From assembly GCF_023278565.1 (NCBI RefSeq), contig NC_064675.1, forward strand, positions 5,208,001-5,272,000: 64,000 nucleotides of DNA, read 5' to 3'. The stretch is from Colletotrichum lupini (Eukaryota; Ascomycota; Sordariomycetes; Glomerellales; Glomerellaceae). This document shows positions 11,671-23,908 of the stretch, in pieces; within the stretch, counting starts at the first letter, position 1, and each line of letters starts with the position of its first letter. The notes beneath the pieces are model-generated. The model saw only the letters and a list, made by a program, of their open reading frames with translations, was not told the origin of the DNA and did no database searches. The position numbers were made by a program, and so were the translations under genes.

Positions 11671-13016
11671 TAGTCCCTGATGATCAATTGATGGAATTCT
11701 GCTTGGCTCCGCTGCATTTCTGTCAGTGTAGCAACCACCACCGCGGCTCTCTTCCGTTCGCGACATCGTTTGGACCTCCGACTACGGCGTCGCAACTGCC
11801 ATCCCAGTCCCGGGGGGCTTTCAACCACACAATCCGAGGCCGAATTGCGTGCGCGGCATGCCATGGGGTCTGGTTCTATTGCTTCCTAAGCTGGACTTGG
11901 ACCAGGATGAGGAAGTTGCCCGAAGCGGCCGACCACGGTCAGCACAAGGCTTCATTCCTTGAGCGGTGTAGATGAATGTCTGCCTCACCGCTTTCGCAGG
12001 TTTCACCGACCAGGCAGAGACCCTGGGGAATGAGCGTGGGGTGTCGAGGGAGAGTTCAGGAGGAGAGGAGTTCAGGTGCAGCATCGTCGAGACCCTCGTC
12101 CGGGGAAAGGCACGGATCGTGAGTATTGGCCCTTGGGGGGCGTTTGGGTGTGGATGAGGTTGGTTGCTTGGCTAGGCGGCTGACAGGCTGGCCACGTTCG
12201 GCGTGGGGGAGCTAAGCCAGGTGAAGCATGGAAAAGGTCCCGTGTAAGGAAGGTGTAGCAGACAACACCGACTAGTACCTACTTTAGACTCAGAAAGAGA
12301 GAGCGTGTGTGGGAAAGAAAAAGTTCACTAGTTTGATCCGTCTCTACGGACCCTTCCCGGGTGAAAAATGGAATTCGCCGAGGCACTTCAGGTGATGAAC
12401 GAGTTTTCATCGCTATTGCCCTTTCGGTCCGTTGCTTCTTCCCATAGAGAGACACATCAGACACACATCCAAAAAGGAAAAAAAAAATCAGGTCGTTTGC
12501 TTCAGACGGAAAGCATTATAAATCTGCTCCTCCCCGCTTGCCACACACCACACATGTTCGGACTTTACGGTCACAAGTCACAAGGATAGCCAATTTTGGA
12601 CCGGAAGAGCCTGCCGTCGATATTTTGACTTTCTTTCCCTCGTCACGATCACCCAAGGTTCCCTCGGCCGCCGTCCCTTTGCGCCCAAAAACAGCAGCAT
12701 TAACAATTAGATCGATCCGAGAGCTCTCCTCCGCCCACCTCCAACGTCAACCACATCCACACATACCACGGTTCCCTGGCTCGTCCGTACCTTGCGGCCC
12801 TTTCTCCATAACCTTGTCCACCTTGGCCCAGATTAATCCCTATTTTTCCTCCCACACCCACTCAAAATAGTCCCGCGGAACCTGACTCTTTCCTACGGAC
12901 CTACGCTATCTTTCTCCACCGTCCCAAACAATCGTCTCGTCAGCATTGGACCGAAGAAAGGCGGCAAATCAGACCCCACCGGAGACAGCTTTTCGATAGC
13001 CCATATATCAGCAGCC
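11671..13016. other. Long upstream region of the 170-aa protein gene
   Basis: Between the transposon end and the ATG at 13017. The last 500 bp are pyrimidine-rich with many CCTCC/CACACC runs, typical of fungal promoters and 5' untranslated regions. Short open frames on both strands lack any family signature. Confidence 0.5.
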
Positions 13017-13529
13017 ATGGCTCCCCTCCCTATCTCTGAAGAGCAACTGCTCAACCTTTCATCTCTTCCCAGCTACGACTACACAATGGCTTCTCAGGCA
13101 CACAACGTTCAGACGCCCGTCACGGGTTCCACCGACGCCTCTGTCCAGGGCGACTACTTCACCTCTATCCAGAGCTCTACAACCACCTCTTCGCGCACAT
13201 CTGCCGAGATCCAGGATCGCCCCGTTATCACTCCTGGCGGCACCGTTACGACCTCTTCCGCGCTCCAGAGCAAGAACCCCCTGCCGCCCCTCTCCCGCGA
13301 CTTCCCCAAGCCCGCCGCCGAGATCGACGTCGAGGAGGCTCTTTCCCGCAAGCCTGGCCGTTGGACTGTCAGAGGAGCCATTGCCGTCGAGCGACCCGTC
13401 CAGGTCGTCGACGAGGAGAAGGTCAAGGCCCAGCGCCGCAAGGCCCTTGAGGATGCCAAGAGGGAGCTCTTCGCCTCTAGCGAGGCTCTCAAGAACGTTC
13501 CGCTCCCGCCGCGCAAGAACAACTTCTAG
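13017..13529 (+). CDS. Conserved-looking hypothetical protein, 170 aa
   Basis: Single-exon frame with strong GC3 bias (mostly C/G-ending codons) typical of expressed genes in this genome, and a CAGCC-ATG-GC start context. I do not recognise a domain. The N-terminal half is Ser/Thr-rich and probably disordered. The C-terminal part has a proline-rich link (NPLPPLSRDFPKP), an acidic DVEEALSRKPGRW segment and a charged predicted helix (EEKVKAQRRKALEDAKRELFA) ending in PLPPRKNNF. A second in-frame ATG at 13086 could be the true start (MASQAHNV). No signal peptide or membrane segment is visible, so it is probably cytosolic or nuclear. It converges with the TMEM205-like gene. Confidence 0.75.
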   Translation: MAPLPISEEQLLNLSSLPSYDYTMASQAHNVQTPVTGSTDASVQGDYFTSIQSSTTTSSRTSAEIQDRPVITPGGTVTTSSALQSKNPLPPLSRDFPKPAAEIDVEEALSRKPGRWTVRGAIAVERPVQVVDEEKVKAQRRKALEDAKRELFASSEALKNVPLPPRKNNF

Positions 13530-14067
13530 GCGACGACGAATCACGGTCAAATGGGACAAGATGTCGCTGGCTACAGCGACGGCGACACAACCGAGTTACC
13601 GCCGGCGACGATGATTGAATTTCGGTGTTCTTGCATTTTCAGTACACTTCGACACACGGCTTGTTCGGCTCGCGAACGGACTCGCGTCGAGCACCTTGCG
13701 CCAGTTGAAGACGATACCCAGGCGTAAAATTGGATTGATGGACGGGCGGACGGAGGAAGCACTAGCAGTCTGCGAGGAAGGCAGAGGCGTCGGACAGCGC
13801 AACATCAGGGCAATCAGTAGCGCACAGAGACGAATGTCTTTGCACCTCACCAAACGGCGTTTCATTCGAGCATGAGCAACTTCTTATTTTTCGGGGGGTT
13901 CACTTGATGAACATGATTAAAAGGGACGGGAAAAGTGAGAACGTACTGCGTTTTGCGGTAATCTGCCGACTTGTACATACGTGCAAATGAGTCAAATCCT
14001 AATACACGGCTTCGGCCAACCTAACCAGTCACCTAATCTCCTTACACTACTATACATGGACGTGGCC
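13530..14067. other. Convergent intergenic region
   Basis: Shared 3' flank of the 170-aa protein gene (+) and the TMEM205-like gene (-). No further gene or repeat was seen. Confidence 0.5.
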
Positions 14068-14839
14068 TTAGTCAAGACGAGCTGCTAGCGAGAAACCGTA
14101 CTGGATCATAGCAATGAAGCCAGCCAGGTTGATTAGGGTGGAGATGCCGTGAAGCTTGCCAAAGGACTTGTTGAGAGCCTGCATCTCCTGAGAATGCGGC
14201 GCGGCGTCGTAGCTCTTCTTTCCATCCTTCTTCTCTGTGTCCACTAGTCAGTACCACCACCCTTCGGCCAGCCGTAGACGCCGATGCGATGCGGGGGCTG
14301 TCATCAGTGCCAAACTCACCTTGGGCATATCTAGCCTTCATGACCGTCACGGTCTTGGGCAGGACGACGGCAAGGTTGACGAGGCCCGTGAGGAACATGG
14401 TGGCGATGGGCAGCAGGGCGGTGTAGCGGTTCGACTCCTGGAGGAGGCCGGTGATGCTGCTGGCCTGCTCGCCGAGGAGGCCGCGGCTGCCCGGGTAGGT
14501 GAGGGCCATAAGGGCGGGGAGAGCCGTCTGAATGGTGAAGTAGACGGGGAACAGGGCGTTTTGGGCGGTTGCAAAGGCCGGCCGCTCGAGGACGCGGAAC
14601 ATTGTGATGCCGTTTACAAAGGACTTATTTGGCCTGTTAGGGTACTTTGATCCAGGATCCGGATTGTGGTGGCGACTTACATGGAAGAACGTCGTTCCTA
14701 GGAGGGCTCCATAGCTATGTTGATAGTATTAGAGTATCGATGAACGACGAATGATGATCTGACTCGATGCACTCTGAGAGAGAACGACTTACGAGATGAT
14801 GTGGTAGGGACCCGGGGAGAATGCGATGGAGTCTGACAT
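14068..14839 (-). CDS. TMEM205-like (DUF4149) membrane protein
   Basis: Four exons on the minus strand (14839-14793, 14714-14681, 14623-14320, 14234-14068) give 183 aa. The start is MSDSIAFSPGPYHIIS, and the phases 2, 0 and 1 join cleanly. The product has about four hydrophobic spans: residues near 12-35 (YGALLGTTFFHSFVNGITMF), 46-68 (LFPVYFTIQTALPALMALTY), 90-115 (LLPIATMFLTGLVNLAVVLP) and 155-178 (ISTLINLAGFIAMIQYGFS). The FGKLHGISTLINL motif before the last span is a hallmark of the DUF4149/TMEM205-like family. The molecular function in fungi is not established. Exons 1 and 2 are 47 and 34 nt, so a naive frame search starts too late, at the internal MFRVLERP methionine. It diverges from KU80. 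Confidence 0.88.
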
Positions 14840-15566
14840 GACGGGCAACGGCGGTCACTGATGCAAGGTGTTTGATAATGGTAGATTACCCGTTTGGAGT
14901 GAGGTTGGATGATGAAGAGTGGTTGCATTGATTGAGAGGCTATAGAATGATGCGGTGCCATCTGGAACGAGCCGCTCGTGAGGAGTACAGGGGTCCCGTC
15001 GAATGTATGAGGTCACCTCGGCATAGCTCCATTCCTTGCACCAGCGGGTGCAAGCTCGGGGTCCTTAAAGTTCCGTCCTTACCTCGCCTGCTAGTCCAAT
15101 GCCTCACATACAAAGCTGGGTGTACGGTATTCTCTCACAACTTGACGCTCGATTCGCAAATTCAACTCTCTATACGTTTTTAGGAAGATATACTGAGGTA
15201 CCTTAGTGACATAGTTGGGATTGCATGAGAAGCTGACAGTCATGAGATGATTGATTCGCCGGGCTGTTTATCGTTATCGCCACGTGACTTCGTGTTGGTG
15301 ACAGCCAGAATGCAGTTGTAGCGCGCTTCCCCAGTGTATCCAGGTCGCGCCGGAGCCTGGAGCTCAATGGACCTCATCTGCCTAAAGTGAGCTAGGATCT
15401 AAGTCAAAGTCTCCGTGCGCCAACGTCCTTCTTAAAGGAAACCTTCATCGCTTGCTCAGAGCTTCTCTTACATGCTGCAAGACCTTGCATTGCATTGCGC
15501 TCAATGCCTTGCCTTTAGACCTCTTCGTCCATCCCAAAACCCCAACTTCTTCTAATCATCCTCACA
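14840..15566. other. Divergent promoter region of the TMEM205-like gene and KU80
   Basis: Spacer of 727 bp between two divergently transcribed genes. It contains a CACGTGA word near 15282 and a GAGGTACCTTA word near 15193. No gene was seen. Confidence 0.5.
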
Positions 15567-18149
15567 ATGGCGGACAAGGAGGCATCAGTCTACATTGTCG
15601 ACCTCGGGTCCTCCATGGCCGATTGCCACAACGGCCGCACCGAATCTGACCTGGACTGGAGCATGCGGTACGTATGGGACAAGATCTCAACCACAGTCGC
15701 CGCCTCGCGGAAAACATGGACCGTCGGCGTCATCGGTCTCAAGACGGATGAGACCCAGAACGCCATGGGGGAAGAAGAGGGATACGGCAACATCTCCGTC
15801 TTGCAGGAGCTCGGCCCAATGACTATGACTTCTCTGAGGGAACTCACGGATGCGGTGAAGCCGAGCGAGACGGAGACGGGTGATGCTGTCTCGGCGGTGG
15901 TCCTCGCCGTCGATATGATTGAGACGTTTACCAAGAAGCTCAAGTATAAGCGGCGCATCTACCTCATCACCGACGGCACGTCTGTGATTGACGGCGACGA
16001 TGTCGATTCGATTGCAAAAAAGATCAATCACGACGGAATTGAGCTGATAGTACTGTGAGTTTGTCCAATGCATCAGCGTAGCGTTCGCACTAACACCAAG
16101 CAGGGGCGTGGACTTTGACGATGCAGAGTTCGGCTTTAAGGAAGAGGACAAGCCGTCAATCAAGGTCCGGCGTCTTTGCTCATTCTCGCTTCTACAAAAC
16201 TAACAATACACTTATAGAAAAAGAATGAAGAAATTCTCAAGGATTTTGTCTCCAAATGCGACAATGCCCAATTTGCAACGATTGCAGAGGCCATTGACGA
16301 GCTCGACACGCCGCGCCTCAAACCCGTCAAGCCCTACAAGACATACGACGGACCCCTAACCCTCGGTCTGGCTGACCCTCCAGAGGACCTCAAGATTCCA
16401 CCCACGCCCGCAGTCATCAACGTCGAGCGCTACTTCAAGACCAAGCAAGCCAAGGCCCCAACCGCCTCCACCGTCGTAGTATCGGCCGAACCTGGCCCCT
16501 CGCAGCAACTTGAAGGCGGCGACCCCATGGAGGGTGTCGAGTCGACGTCGGCTGGCTTCGCGGCGGTCAAGTCGGCGCGGGCGTACAAGATCAATGACCC
16601 GGACGCACCGGGCGGCAAGCGTGACGTTGAGTTCGAGTCCCTCGCCAAAGGGTACCAGTACGGCCGCACGGCGGTCGCGATCAGCGAGTCCGAGTGGAAC
16701 GTCACCAAGCTCGAAACGGTCAAGACGTTCAGCATCATTGGCTTCATTCCCTGCGAAAAGGTGTAGTACTGAGACGTTTTCTTCCCACTATGCAAATCCC
16801 GCCCCTTTTCTTCTCTCTAACAAGAAATCTCACACTGCAGTACGAGCCGTTTCTCAACATGGGCGAGACGTGCGTGACGGTCGCCCGCAAGTTTGACGAA
16901 AAGTCGCAGCTCGCCCTGTCCTCCCTCATCCACGCCCTCTACGAGCTCGAGTCCTACGCCGTCGCCCGACTTGTAGTCAAGGAGAAGAAGGACCCCGTCC
17001 TCGTTCTCCTAGCCCCGCGCATCGAGCCGGACATGGAGTGCCTCTATGACGTACCCCTCCCCTTTGCGGAGGATGTTCGGGGGTACCAGTTCCCGCCACT
17101 CGATAAGGTCATCACCGTCAGCGGGCAGAAGATCACGACAAATCACCGCTTGCTGCCCGGCGATGAGCTCACAGATGCCATGAGCGACTACGTCGATTCT
17201 ATGGATCTGGGTACTTTTGGTACTGATGACGATGGGTATGATCACTTCACAACATTCAATCTGCATTCCAACCCTCTACTGACGTCCTACAAGAAACCCG
17301 TCAGAGTATGCTGCCATAGACGACACGTACAACCCAATTATCCACAGAATCAACCAAGCCATCCGCCAAAGGGCAGTCAACCCGGAAGGCCAGATTGACC
17401 CAATTCCTCCCATTCTAGTGCGCTACGCCGCGCCTCCAGAAGAACTAGTCGAGAAATCAAAATCCCAAATCGACGGTCTCATCTCAGCAGCACAAGTGAA
17501 GAAAGGTAAAAACCAACCCCTTTGCTTTCCAGCCTCGCCTCCCCTCTCTCCTTTCCTTCCTCATCCCGCTGACATCCACGGTAGTTCCCCCCAAAGCAAA
17601 GGGAAAACGCAAATTCGAAGCCGCAAAACCCCTCTCAGGCCTAGACGTCGACGCCCTCCTAGGAACGACGTCCAAATCCGCCTTAAAAAGCCCCAAAATT
17701 ACCCCCGAAAACGCCATTCCGGACCTCAAGCGCGCCCTCGCCACCGCGGAAGACGAGTCCGAGATCCGCGACGCCGCAAAGCAGATGGCCGCCGTCGTCG
17801 CGCAGCTCGTGACGGACAGCTTCGGCGACAACAACTACGCACGCGCGTCCGAGAACCTGAGCGTCCTCCGCCGCGGGCTCGTCGAGCTCGAGGAGCCGGG
17901 CGTGTATAATGACTTAATCAGGGACCTGAAGAAGAAGATGCTCTCGGGCGAGCTGGGCGGGGATCGGAGGGAGATGTGGTGGCGGGTGAGGACGTCGAGA
18001 TTGGGGTTGATTGATCAGGGGACGTCGGAGGTTTCGAATGTCAAGAGCGAAGAGGCTGATGAGGTTCGTTCTATCTCTCTATCATGGTTTGATATTTTCT
18101 GAGTGATCCGTTTTACTAACCCCGATTGCAGTTTCTAAAGTCAAAATGA
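15567..18149 (+). CDS. KU80: Ku80, DNA-end-binding subunit of the Ku heterodimer
   Basis: ATP-dependent DNA helicase II subunit 2, which with Ku70 rings broken DNA ends in the nucleus for non-homologous end joining and telomere maintenance. Seven exons (15567-16054, 16104-16164, 16218-16760, 16841-17235, 17294-17505, 17585-18063, 18132-18149) give 731 aa. The N-terminal von Willebrand-like domain starts [17 protein letters not shown]. The beta-barrel core includes the [18 protein letters not shown] and [30 protein letters not shown] blocks. Residues near 540-570 read [20 protein letters not shown], and the C-terminal helical arm contains [29 protein letters not shown]. The final exon is 18 nt (FLKSK-stop) after a GTTCGT donor. 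Length and order fit fungal Ku80. It converges with the Gfd2-like gene 198 bp away. Confidence 0.95.
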
Positions 18150-18347
18150 GTGATGAGGTCAAATCACAGCGGGCGTTGGGAAAATCATGATAGTCTACGG
18201 CGGATCTCTTGTAAGCCCTGAATGAGCAACGGACGGATTCCCGTGCACGCAATTCCTGTGCATGCCTAACTATCTATCCATCTTCCAAACGTGCTTGTGT
18301 GAATGCGTAGAAGGAGAATGCTCCTCTACATGCCGGTCCAAGCAACC

Positions 18348-20118
18348 TCACTTCGCCTCAACCTTCTCCTTCTCACCTTTCTCCTGGTCTTCGTTAACTC
18401 TCTCTCTGACAGCGACGCCAAGCATTGCCTGCATGGTATACGCCGCATCGTTGCCCGCATTGTGGAGATTGCTGTGCTCGACGCCCAGGTCAGTCAGCAC
18501 CATACCCAAGCTGCGGCCCTGCGACTCGCCGCGCCAGGCCTGGTGCATGTCCTTGGAGTCGAGAGTACGGCTCGCGACGCCGCTGATTCCCCAGAGCTCC
18601 ACTCCCATCTTGTCCAGGTATCCGAGATCGGCTCCGAGGTCGTGGCCAAGGAGGACGATGGTGCGGGGGCGCTTGTCTTTGTCGGCGGCGTCCTCTTTAT
18701 TGGCGAAGGAGAGGTCGCTGACAGCGGTGCAGATCTTGTCGGGGAGCTCGCTGAGCTTGGGGTACTCGCTCTTGCTGTGTATGGTCAGTCTTTGATTCTT
18801 CTGAGACGGTGATAGTGCATGGCTTACCCAAAGTTGAAGAGCTCAGGACAACCCTTGAGGTATTTGCGGTTGCGGATGTGACGGTATTCGTAGGTCACGA
18901 GATGGCGGTTCTTGATAAACGGAACCCAGTTGCGGCCACTCTCGCCAGGGGGAACGCCAACGAGGTCATTGGTGTCCAGGGTCGAGATGCCAATCTCCAA
19001 TACGGTTCCGTGGTGCTCCTCAGCGACCTCAATGTCGATGCACACAAAGACCACATTCTGCTCCAGCGCATGGGGAACCGGCTTTTCCAGCTCGACCTTC
19101 TTGTTCTTCTCATCGACATCGCTAGCCTTGGGCCGAAGACCGAGGTACAGTTGCGCATCGTAGAGGGACTCGGCCCGGTTCAGCGCCTTGTTCTGCTTCT
19201 TCTTCTTGCTCTTGGTCTTGATATCCTTGAAGTTGGCGTGCATATTGAGCAGCTTCATGAGCGTCTCCATTCCAAAGACAGTGGCATCGTCACACGCGTC
19301 GTCATCCTCGGGAGGCGGAATCGCGTCGTTCAGGGCGAGGTACTCGTTGTGGGAGGCGGAGCGGGCAATGTACTTGGGCCGAATGGTGCAGCTGGAGCCG
19401 AACACGAGGTAGAACATCTCGCCTGGCTTACCAGCAGGGATGGTCAGCTTCGTCTGAATCGAGGCATTAACGATGTCCAGGAAGTGCTGGAACTGAATGG
19501 TCGGAACGAAGATGTAGGGCGACTGATCCAAGGCCTTGGGGTGGTAGACGTAAAAGCTAGAAAGGAGTCAATTTCTCTCGTATGAAAAAAGCCTCGTTGG
19601 CTACTCACAAGTCCCAAGTGTGCTCCTCGGTAATATCATCAAAGAAGGGAGTTGCCTGTATTCGGCGTCAGCTAGGAAATGAGCCAATTTTACCCAGTGC
19701 GATCGCTCACCTTCGGTCGATTGGTCTTGCCGATGAAGTTGAGAGGGTATCTCTGGACGACGTCCCAAGAGACGAAGGTCATGTTCTCCGCCGAGAGGTC
19801 GCCCGCCTTCATCCCCTTGAACTCGGGAAAGTCTTGCTTCATTAGGGCGTTGAAATCCGCAGGAGCTAACTTCTCAGACTTGGAAGGCTCGAGAGGCGGT
19901 CCGATGTAGTGGGGAGTTTTCTTCTCGACTGGCTTGGTGATAGATTTTCCCTGGATTGCTGCTTTCCTGGCTGCAATTTGACGATCGAGAAGGAGAGGGT
20001 CCAGAACAATTTCCTCTAGGGTATCTTCCACTTCTTGAGAAGTGCCTTCCTCGAAGAAGATTTCGTCGCCAAAGGCTCCGAACAGACGCTCAAGCTGCTC
20101 AGCTTGGGTGACGGCCAT
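18348..20118 (-). CDS. Gfd2/YDR514C-like DEDDh exonuclease-fold protein
   Basis: Four minus-strand exons (20118-19711, 19655-19609, 19556-18828, 18774-18348) give 536 aa. The C-terminal half carries an RNase H-like DEDDh exonuclease arrangement: the D-x-E pair in FVCIDIEVAEEHHGTVLEIG, a middle Asp in LLGHDLGADLGYLDKMG, and the His-x4-Asp pair in HNAGNDAAYTMQAML. This organisation matches the fungal Gfd2/YDR514C C-terminal family; yeast Gfd2 is linked genetically to the mRNA export helicase Dbp5. The N-terminal half is conserved-looking but has no recognised domain, and a basic KTKSKKKKQNKALNR stretch sits between the halves. All active-site residues appear intact, so 3'-5' nuclease activity is a reasonable inference. 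Substrate and location are unknown. Confidence 0.85.
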
Positions 20119-22017
20119 TGTGGAGTGAGCGTGCGGAAAGTGTAGAGAATACTAGAGTGTGTGAATGCGCAAGGTGAGTGGAAGATGGAATTTCGAAAGA
20201 CAAAACAAAGTGTCTGAATCGGCCAAAAAGAAGCCGTTTGCTTTAATTGAGTACGTATGAGTGAGACCTTATGGATGTGTAGTTGACTGGTGATGGTTGG
20301 CCTAACGAAGCTGAGTTGAACTTGGTAGAAGTAGAAGGGAAGATCTCTGAGTACGGACGTCCTTTAAAAGGTAGAAGGCTTGTGGATCAAAGAGAAAGAG
20401 AAAGGGGCAGTTAGATAAGGTGCCTTCCCTACCGGTACTTCAAGAGGTGAAATACTCAGCTAGACGATGGAACAACCAAGATGAGTAGAATAGTGAGGCG
20501 GAATGCGCGATAATACTGATGAATCCAGCCTTAGGAGATTGTGAATACTGCAAAGAGAGCAAACTGAGGTGGATCATGGAGATCACAGTGACAAAGCTCT
20601 CTCAAAAGTACATTGCCAGACTTATTCAAGTCCTGTCGCTATGAACGCGAACATGTAAATTCTTTCATGCCCTCAGTAGCTTACGTTAGCGGCGGCAGCT
20701 ACTTAACAAGATTCCGAGTCTTATAGAATAGTGCGATTCAGAATGATGATAACTTTGATGGTATTCAATCAAGATGTACAGCCTGCTTTAACGGGTATTA
20801 AGGGGAAAGAGGAGTCTTTGAAGTCCCTTTGCTGCTACAGTATACATCTTTGACAAGTCGTAAGTAGTTGGTAATTGAGGAAAATCTAAAGTACAGCACC
20901 GATATTCTGGAGACAGACGCTTCCAGAAAGCACTTGAGAGCAGCAACAGCTCCATTTCTCTAGCATTGTTCTCAGCTAGGGAATGAGTGAGATGAGCAGA
21001 CTTCGCGGACAGATCCGAGAACGTAAATTGAGTCTAGTTACAGCGAACAAGTAGGCTGCAAGAGGAAACAAAGCTTCAATAACATCTTAGGCAGGCTGGA
21101 CAAGTTGAAGCACCCTTGGGGGGACGCTTCCAAACTTTTCCGCACAAGTATGTAAGTCGAAACCCGAGCGTTTGCGAGGTCAAAAGCTTCAGTCATCAAG
21201 CTGTAAGATAGGGAGCTTGAAGTGGTGGGAATAGCTAACGGCAAACGGATGAAAACATCCCAATTGTCTGGCTTCGGCTACTGATGTATGCATTAATACA
21301 ATCAAGGTCGAAAATTGCTTCGCAACTGGATCAGACTGAAGTTATCCAAACACTTCTTACACAACAGCCGCGGCCCAACAAACCGATCTCAGCATCAGAT
21401 AACTCATCGTATTAACGCAAGCAGCAGCCTAATGTCCAAACTTTCCCCAGTGAAAGCATTCTCATACACAACCAGACTAAGGTAAACAGCCCGAATCAGT
21501 CCACTCTACCTTAGGTTGGCTGGGGGCGTCTCCACACAACGCACAGGTACTGAGCATCAACGCCCACCAGCTTGCTTTCCCTTCCAACCTGTTCCTATGC
21601 TTCAAAAGGCGCTCATTCATATGTAGAGCACAGAATGAAGGCAGATTCGATGGTTTAAGAAGGTAGATGGGAGAGAAGAGAGACGAGAGGGTCTCATGCC
21701 ATTAAACATGTTGTTACAACAGGCCCCGATACCCAAAGACCAGACCATCCCAGCCCAGTCATACGCGAACCCCCTCTTTTTTAGAACCCCTCTGAGGAGA
21801 TCCATGTCGTCGCCCATAAAACGCCACCGCTATGAAGAACGACCAATCTATTATTACAAAACCATGCAGTCACCCGGATTCGGAGTTGAGTAGGCAAGGG
21901 CGGGGCCCATCCGTCCGTCCGTTGGTCCCGTGGTATCTTGTTTTGTGTTCGTATGTTTTTTTCGTGCTTGTTGTTACATTTCCAGATTTCCAGATGCCGA
22001 GATGATTACGGCTAGTG
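20119..22017. other. Intergenic region (1.9 kb) upstream of the Gfd2-like gene
   Basis: Moderately AT-rich spacer between two minus-strand genes. It should contain the promoter of the Gfd2-like gene and the 3' region of PAM18. No frame longer than about 70 codons has any family signature, and I see no RNA gene or mobile-element end. Confidence 0.5.
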
Positions 22018-22507
22018 TCAAGACGTCGTCTTCTCGAGCAGTTCCTTGGCCTCGTTGACCTTGGTTGCGAGGTACGGGCTACCGCCGCGATCGGGGTGGT
22101 TCAGGAGCATCAGGGTGCGGTGCTGCTTGCGGATCTTGTCACGAGTGACGCCGCTCTCCCTAAGAACGCATCATGTTAGATGTTGTTTCTTTCCGATATT
22201 TCCAGGTTGACATCGTCTTCCCAGGTATTTCGCCAGGTTACCGTGCTTCGGGGGATTTCGTCGACTCACTGGAGGGAGAGAATGAGGCATGCCTCCTTCT
22301 TGTTCATCTTGGGCTCGAAGCCGCCCTTGTAGAAAGCCTTGCCCATCGCGCCGACGCCGCCGCGTGATCGGCGCCATGCGACCAGACCAGCTCGGCCCTG
22401 TAGGAACACTTTTGTTAGTCGTGGTCCATCTTGAATGCGCTTTGTTTCTATCGTACCAAGAAAGCTGCGACGGCAGCGCCGCCTCCGATAGCAAGAACAG
22501 AAGCCAT
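22018..22507 (-). CDS. PAM18: Pam18/Tim14, J-protein of the mitochondrial import motor
   Basis: Inner-membrane J-protein that stimulates mtHsp70 at the exit of the TIM23 channel. Exons 22507-22457, 22397-22270 and 22159-22018 give 106 aa. The N-terminus [21 protein letters not shown] is the single membrane anchor. The matrix domain contains [35 protein letters not shown]. The J-domain follows, with the required HPD tripeptide in [25 protein letters not shown]. Length and order match the family. It diverges from RLP24 with 526 bp between the start codons. Confidence 0.95.
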
Positions 22508-23033
22508 GACCGCTAAAGTTTTCTTTCGTGTTTCGTCGATACGTCGTCGGAAGGTGGTGGATGACTGCGGAAAAAAGCGGATGGGGTATCGCGAAGAAGG
22601 TCTTCGGAGTCGGAGGAGAGCTTTTTTTTTGGGCTGCAGTCGCCGCCGCTCACAAAGCAAGCCGCGATGCGCCGGTCTTGGTCCGTGCTGAGCCGCTTTT
22701 CGGAAGACCTGTTGGACCGTTCCGACAGGTTCAGTTGAATGGAAGCTTCGTTTGCATTATGTCAGCAGACCCCTGGGTTCCACCGATCCCGCTGCAATCT
22801 TATCGCAGCAAAAAACCAACTCAGTTCCCCCCCGCCCCACCACAATCGATAAGCGGTGCCTCGGAGCGGCAGAAGAAAAATTTCTAAAAAACTTTTGGAG
22901 GTCGAGGTCTCGATCACCGCCTTCTGAACCCTCCCCGTGTGTGTGTTTGGAAGAGTCGTCGAAACCAACACCAACAACCCAACGACCGTGTGACTACTAA
23001 CGTGATACCCGTGAAGGTATCAACGCCGTCACA
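22508..23033. other. Divergent promoter region of PAM18 and RLP24
   Basis: Bidirectional spacer between two highly conserved housekeeping genes. It contains a run of T at about 22621-22631 and pyrimidine-rich segments. No gene was seen. Confidence 0.5.
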
Positions 23034-23908
23034 ATGAGGTATGCTCTTATTTATTTACCCATTGTCATACAAGTCAACCATTGACCCATGGTTTACTCTT
23101 CACTTCATTCGTATTTGCAAGATTTCTAACTTCATGATGCTTTTAGAATCGAGACATGCTACTTTTGCAGTCGCCCTGCCTACCCCAGCAAGGGCATCAC
23201 CTTTGTCCGCAATGACTCCAAGGTGTTCCGCTTCTGCCGCAGCAAGTGCCACAAGAACGTACGTCTCTAAATCATCTTCAACGACTCTTGCGAAGAACCC
23301 ATTCCCCCCTTCTCCACGACCAATGGACTAACCGCCCCTTGGCACCACAGTTCAAGATGAAGCGCAACCCCCGCAAGCTCAAGTGGACAAAGGCCTACCG
23401 CGCCTCGGCGCACAAGGAGATGACGGTCGACAGCACCCTCCAGTTCGGCGCGCGGCGCAACGTCCCCGTCCGCTACGACCGCGACCTCGTCGCCAAGACG
23501 CTCAAGGCCATGGAGCGCGTCTCCGAGATCCGCTCCCGCCGCGAGCGCGTCTTCTACAAGAAGCGCATGCAAGGCAAGCGCGAGCGCGAGATCGCCGCCG
23601 CGCGCAAGCTCGTCGCCGAGAACGAGCACCTGCTGCCCCGCATGCGCGGCTCCGAGAAGAAGAGGCTCGCCGCCGAGGGCGCCACCGAGGAGGAGATTGC
23701 CGCGCTCGAGGCCGAGGGACGCCTGGCCAAGAGCAAGGCCGGCAAGGTGTTTGGTCGCGAGAAGATCCGCCAGCGGGTCACTGTCGACGGCGACGTTGTC
23801 GAGGAGCGCGAGGGCGGCGTCATGCAGGAGGACGACGGCGAGTGGGACGACGAGGATGCGGAGGAGGACGACGATGACGAGGATGGCGATGTCGATATGG
23901 AGGATTGA
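23034..23908 (+). CDS. RLP24: Rlp24, 60S ribosome biogenesis factor (eL24-like)
   Basis: Nucleolar placeholder for eL24 in pre-60S particles, exchanged in the cytoplasm after Drg1 action. Exons 23034-23038, 23147-23258 and 23351-23908 give 224 aa. The first exon is only ATGAG, so the coding start is separated from the rest by a 108-bp intron. The spliced N-terminus reads [19 protein letters not shown], with the four zinc-binding cysteines completed by [13 protein letters not shown]. The body is basic ([20 protein letters not shown]), followed by a charged helix and a very acidic C-terminus ([19 protein letters not shown]), as in Rlp24 proteins. The family tail binds and activates Drg1. Identification is secure. 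Confidence 0.95.

Noticed and set aside
18809..19585. Plus-strand 258-codon frame
   Set aside because: Exact antisense of the large third exon of the Gfd2-like gene; a shadow of its biased third codon positions.
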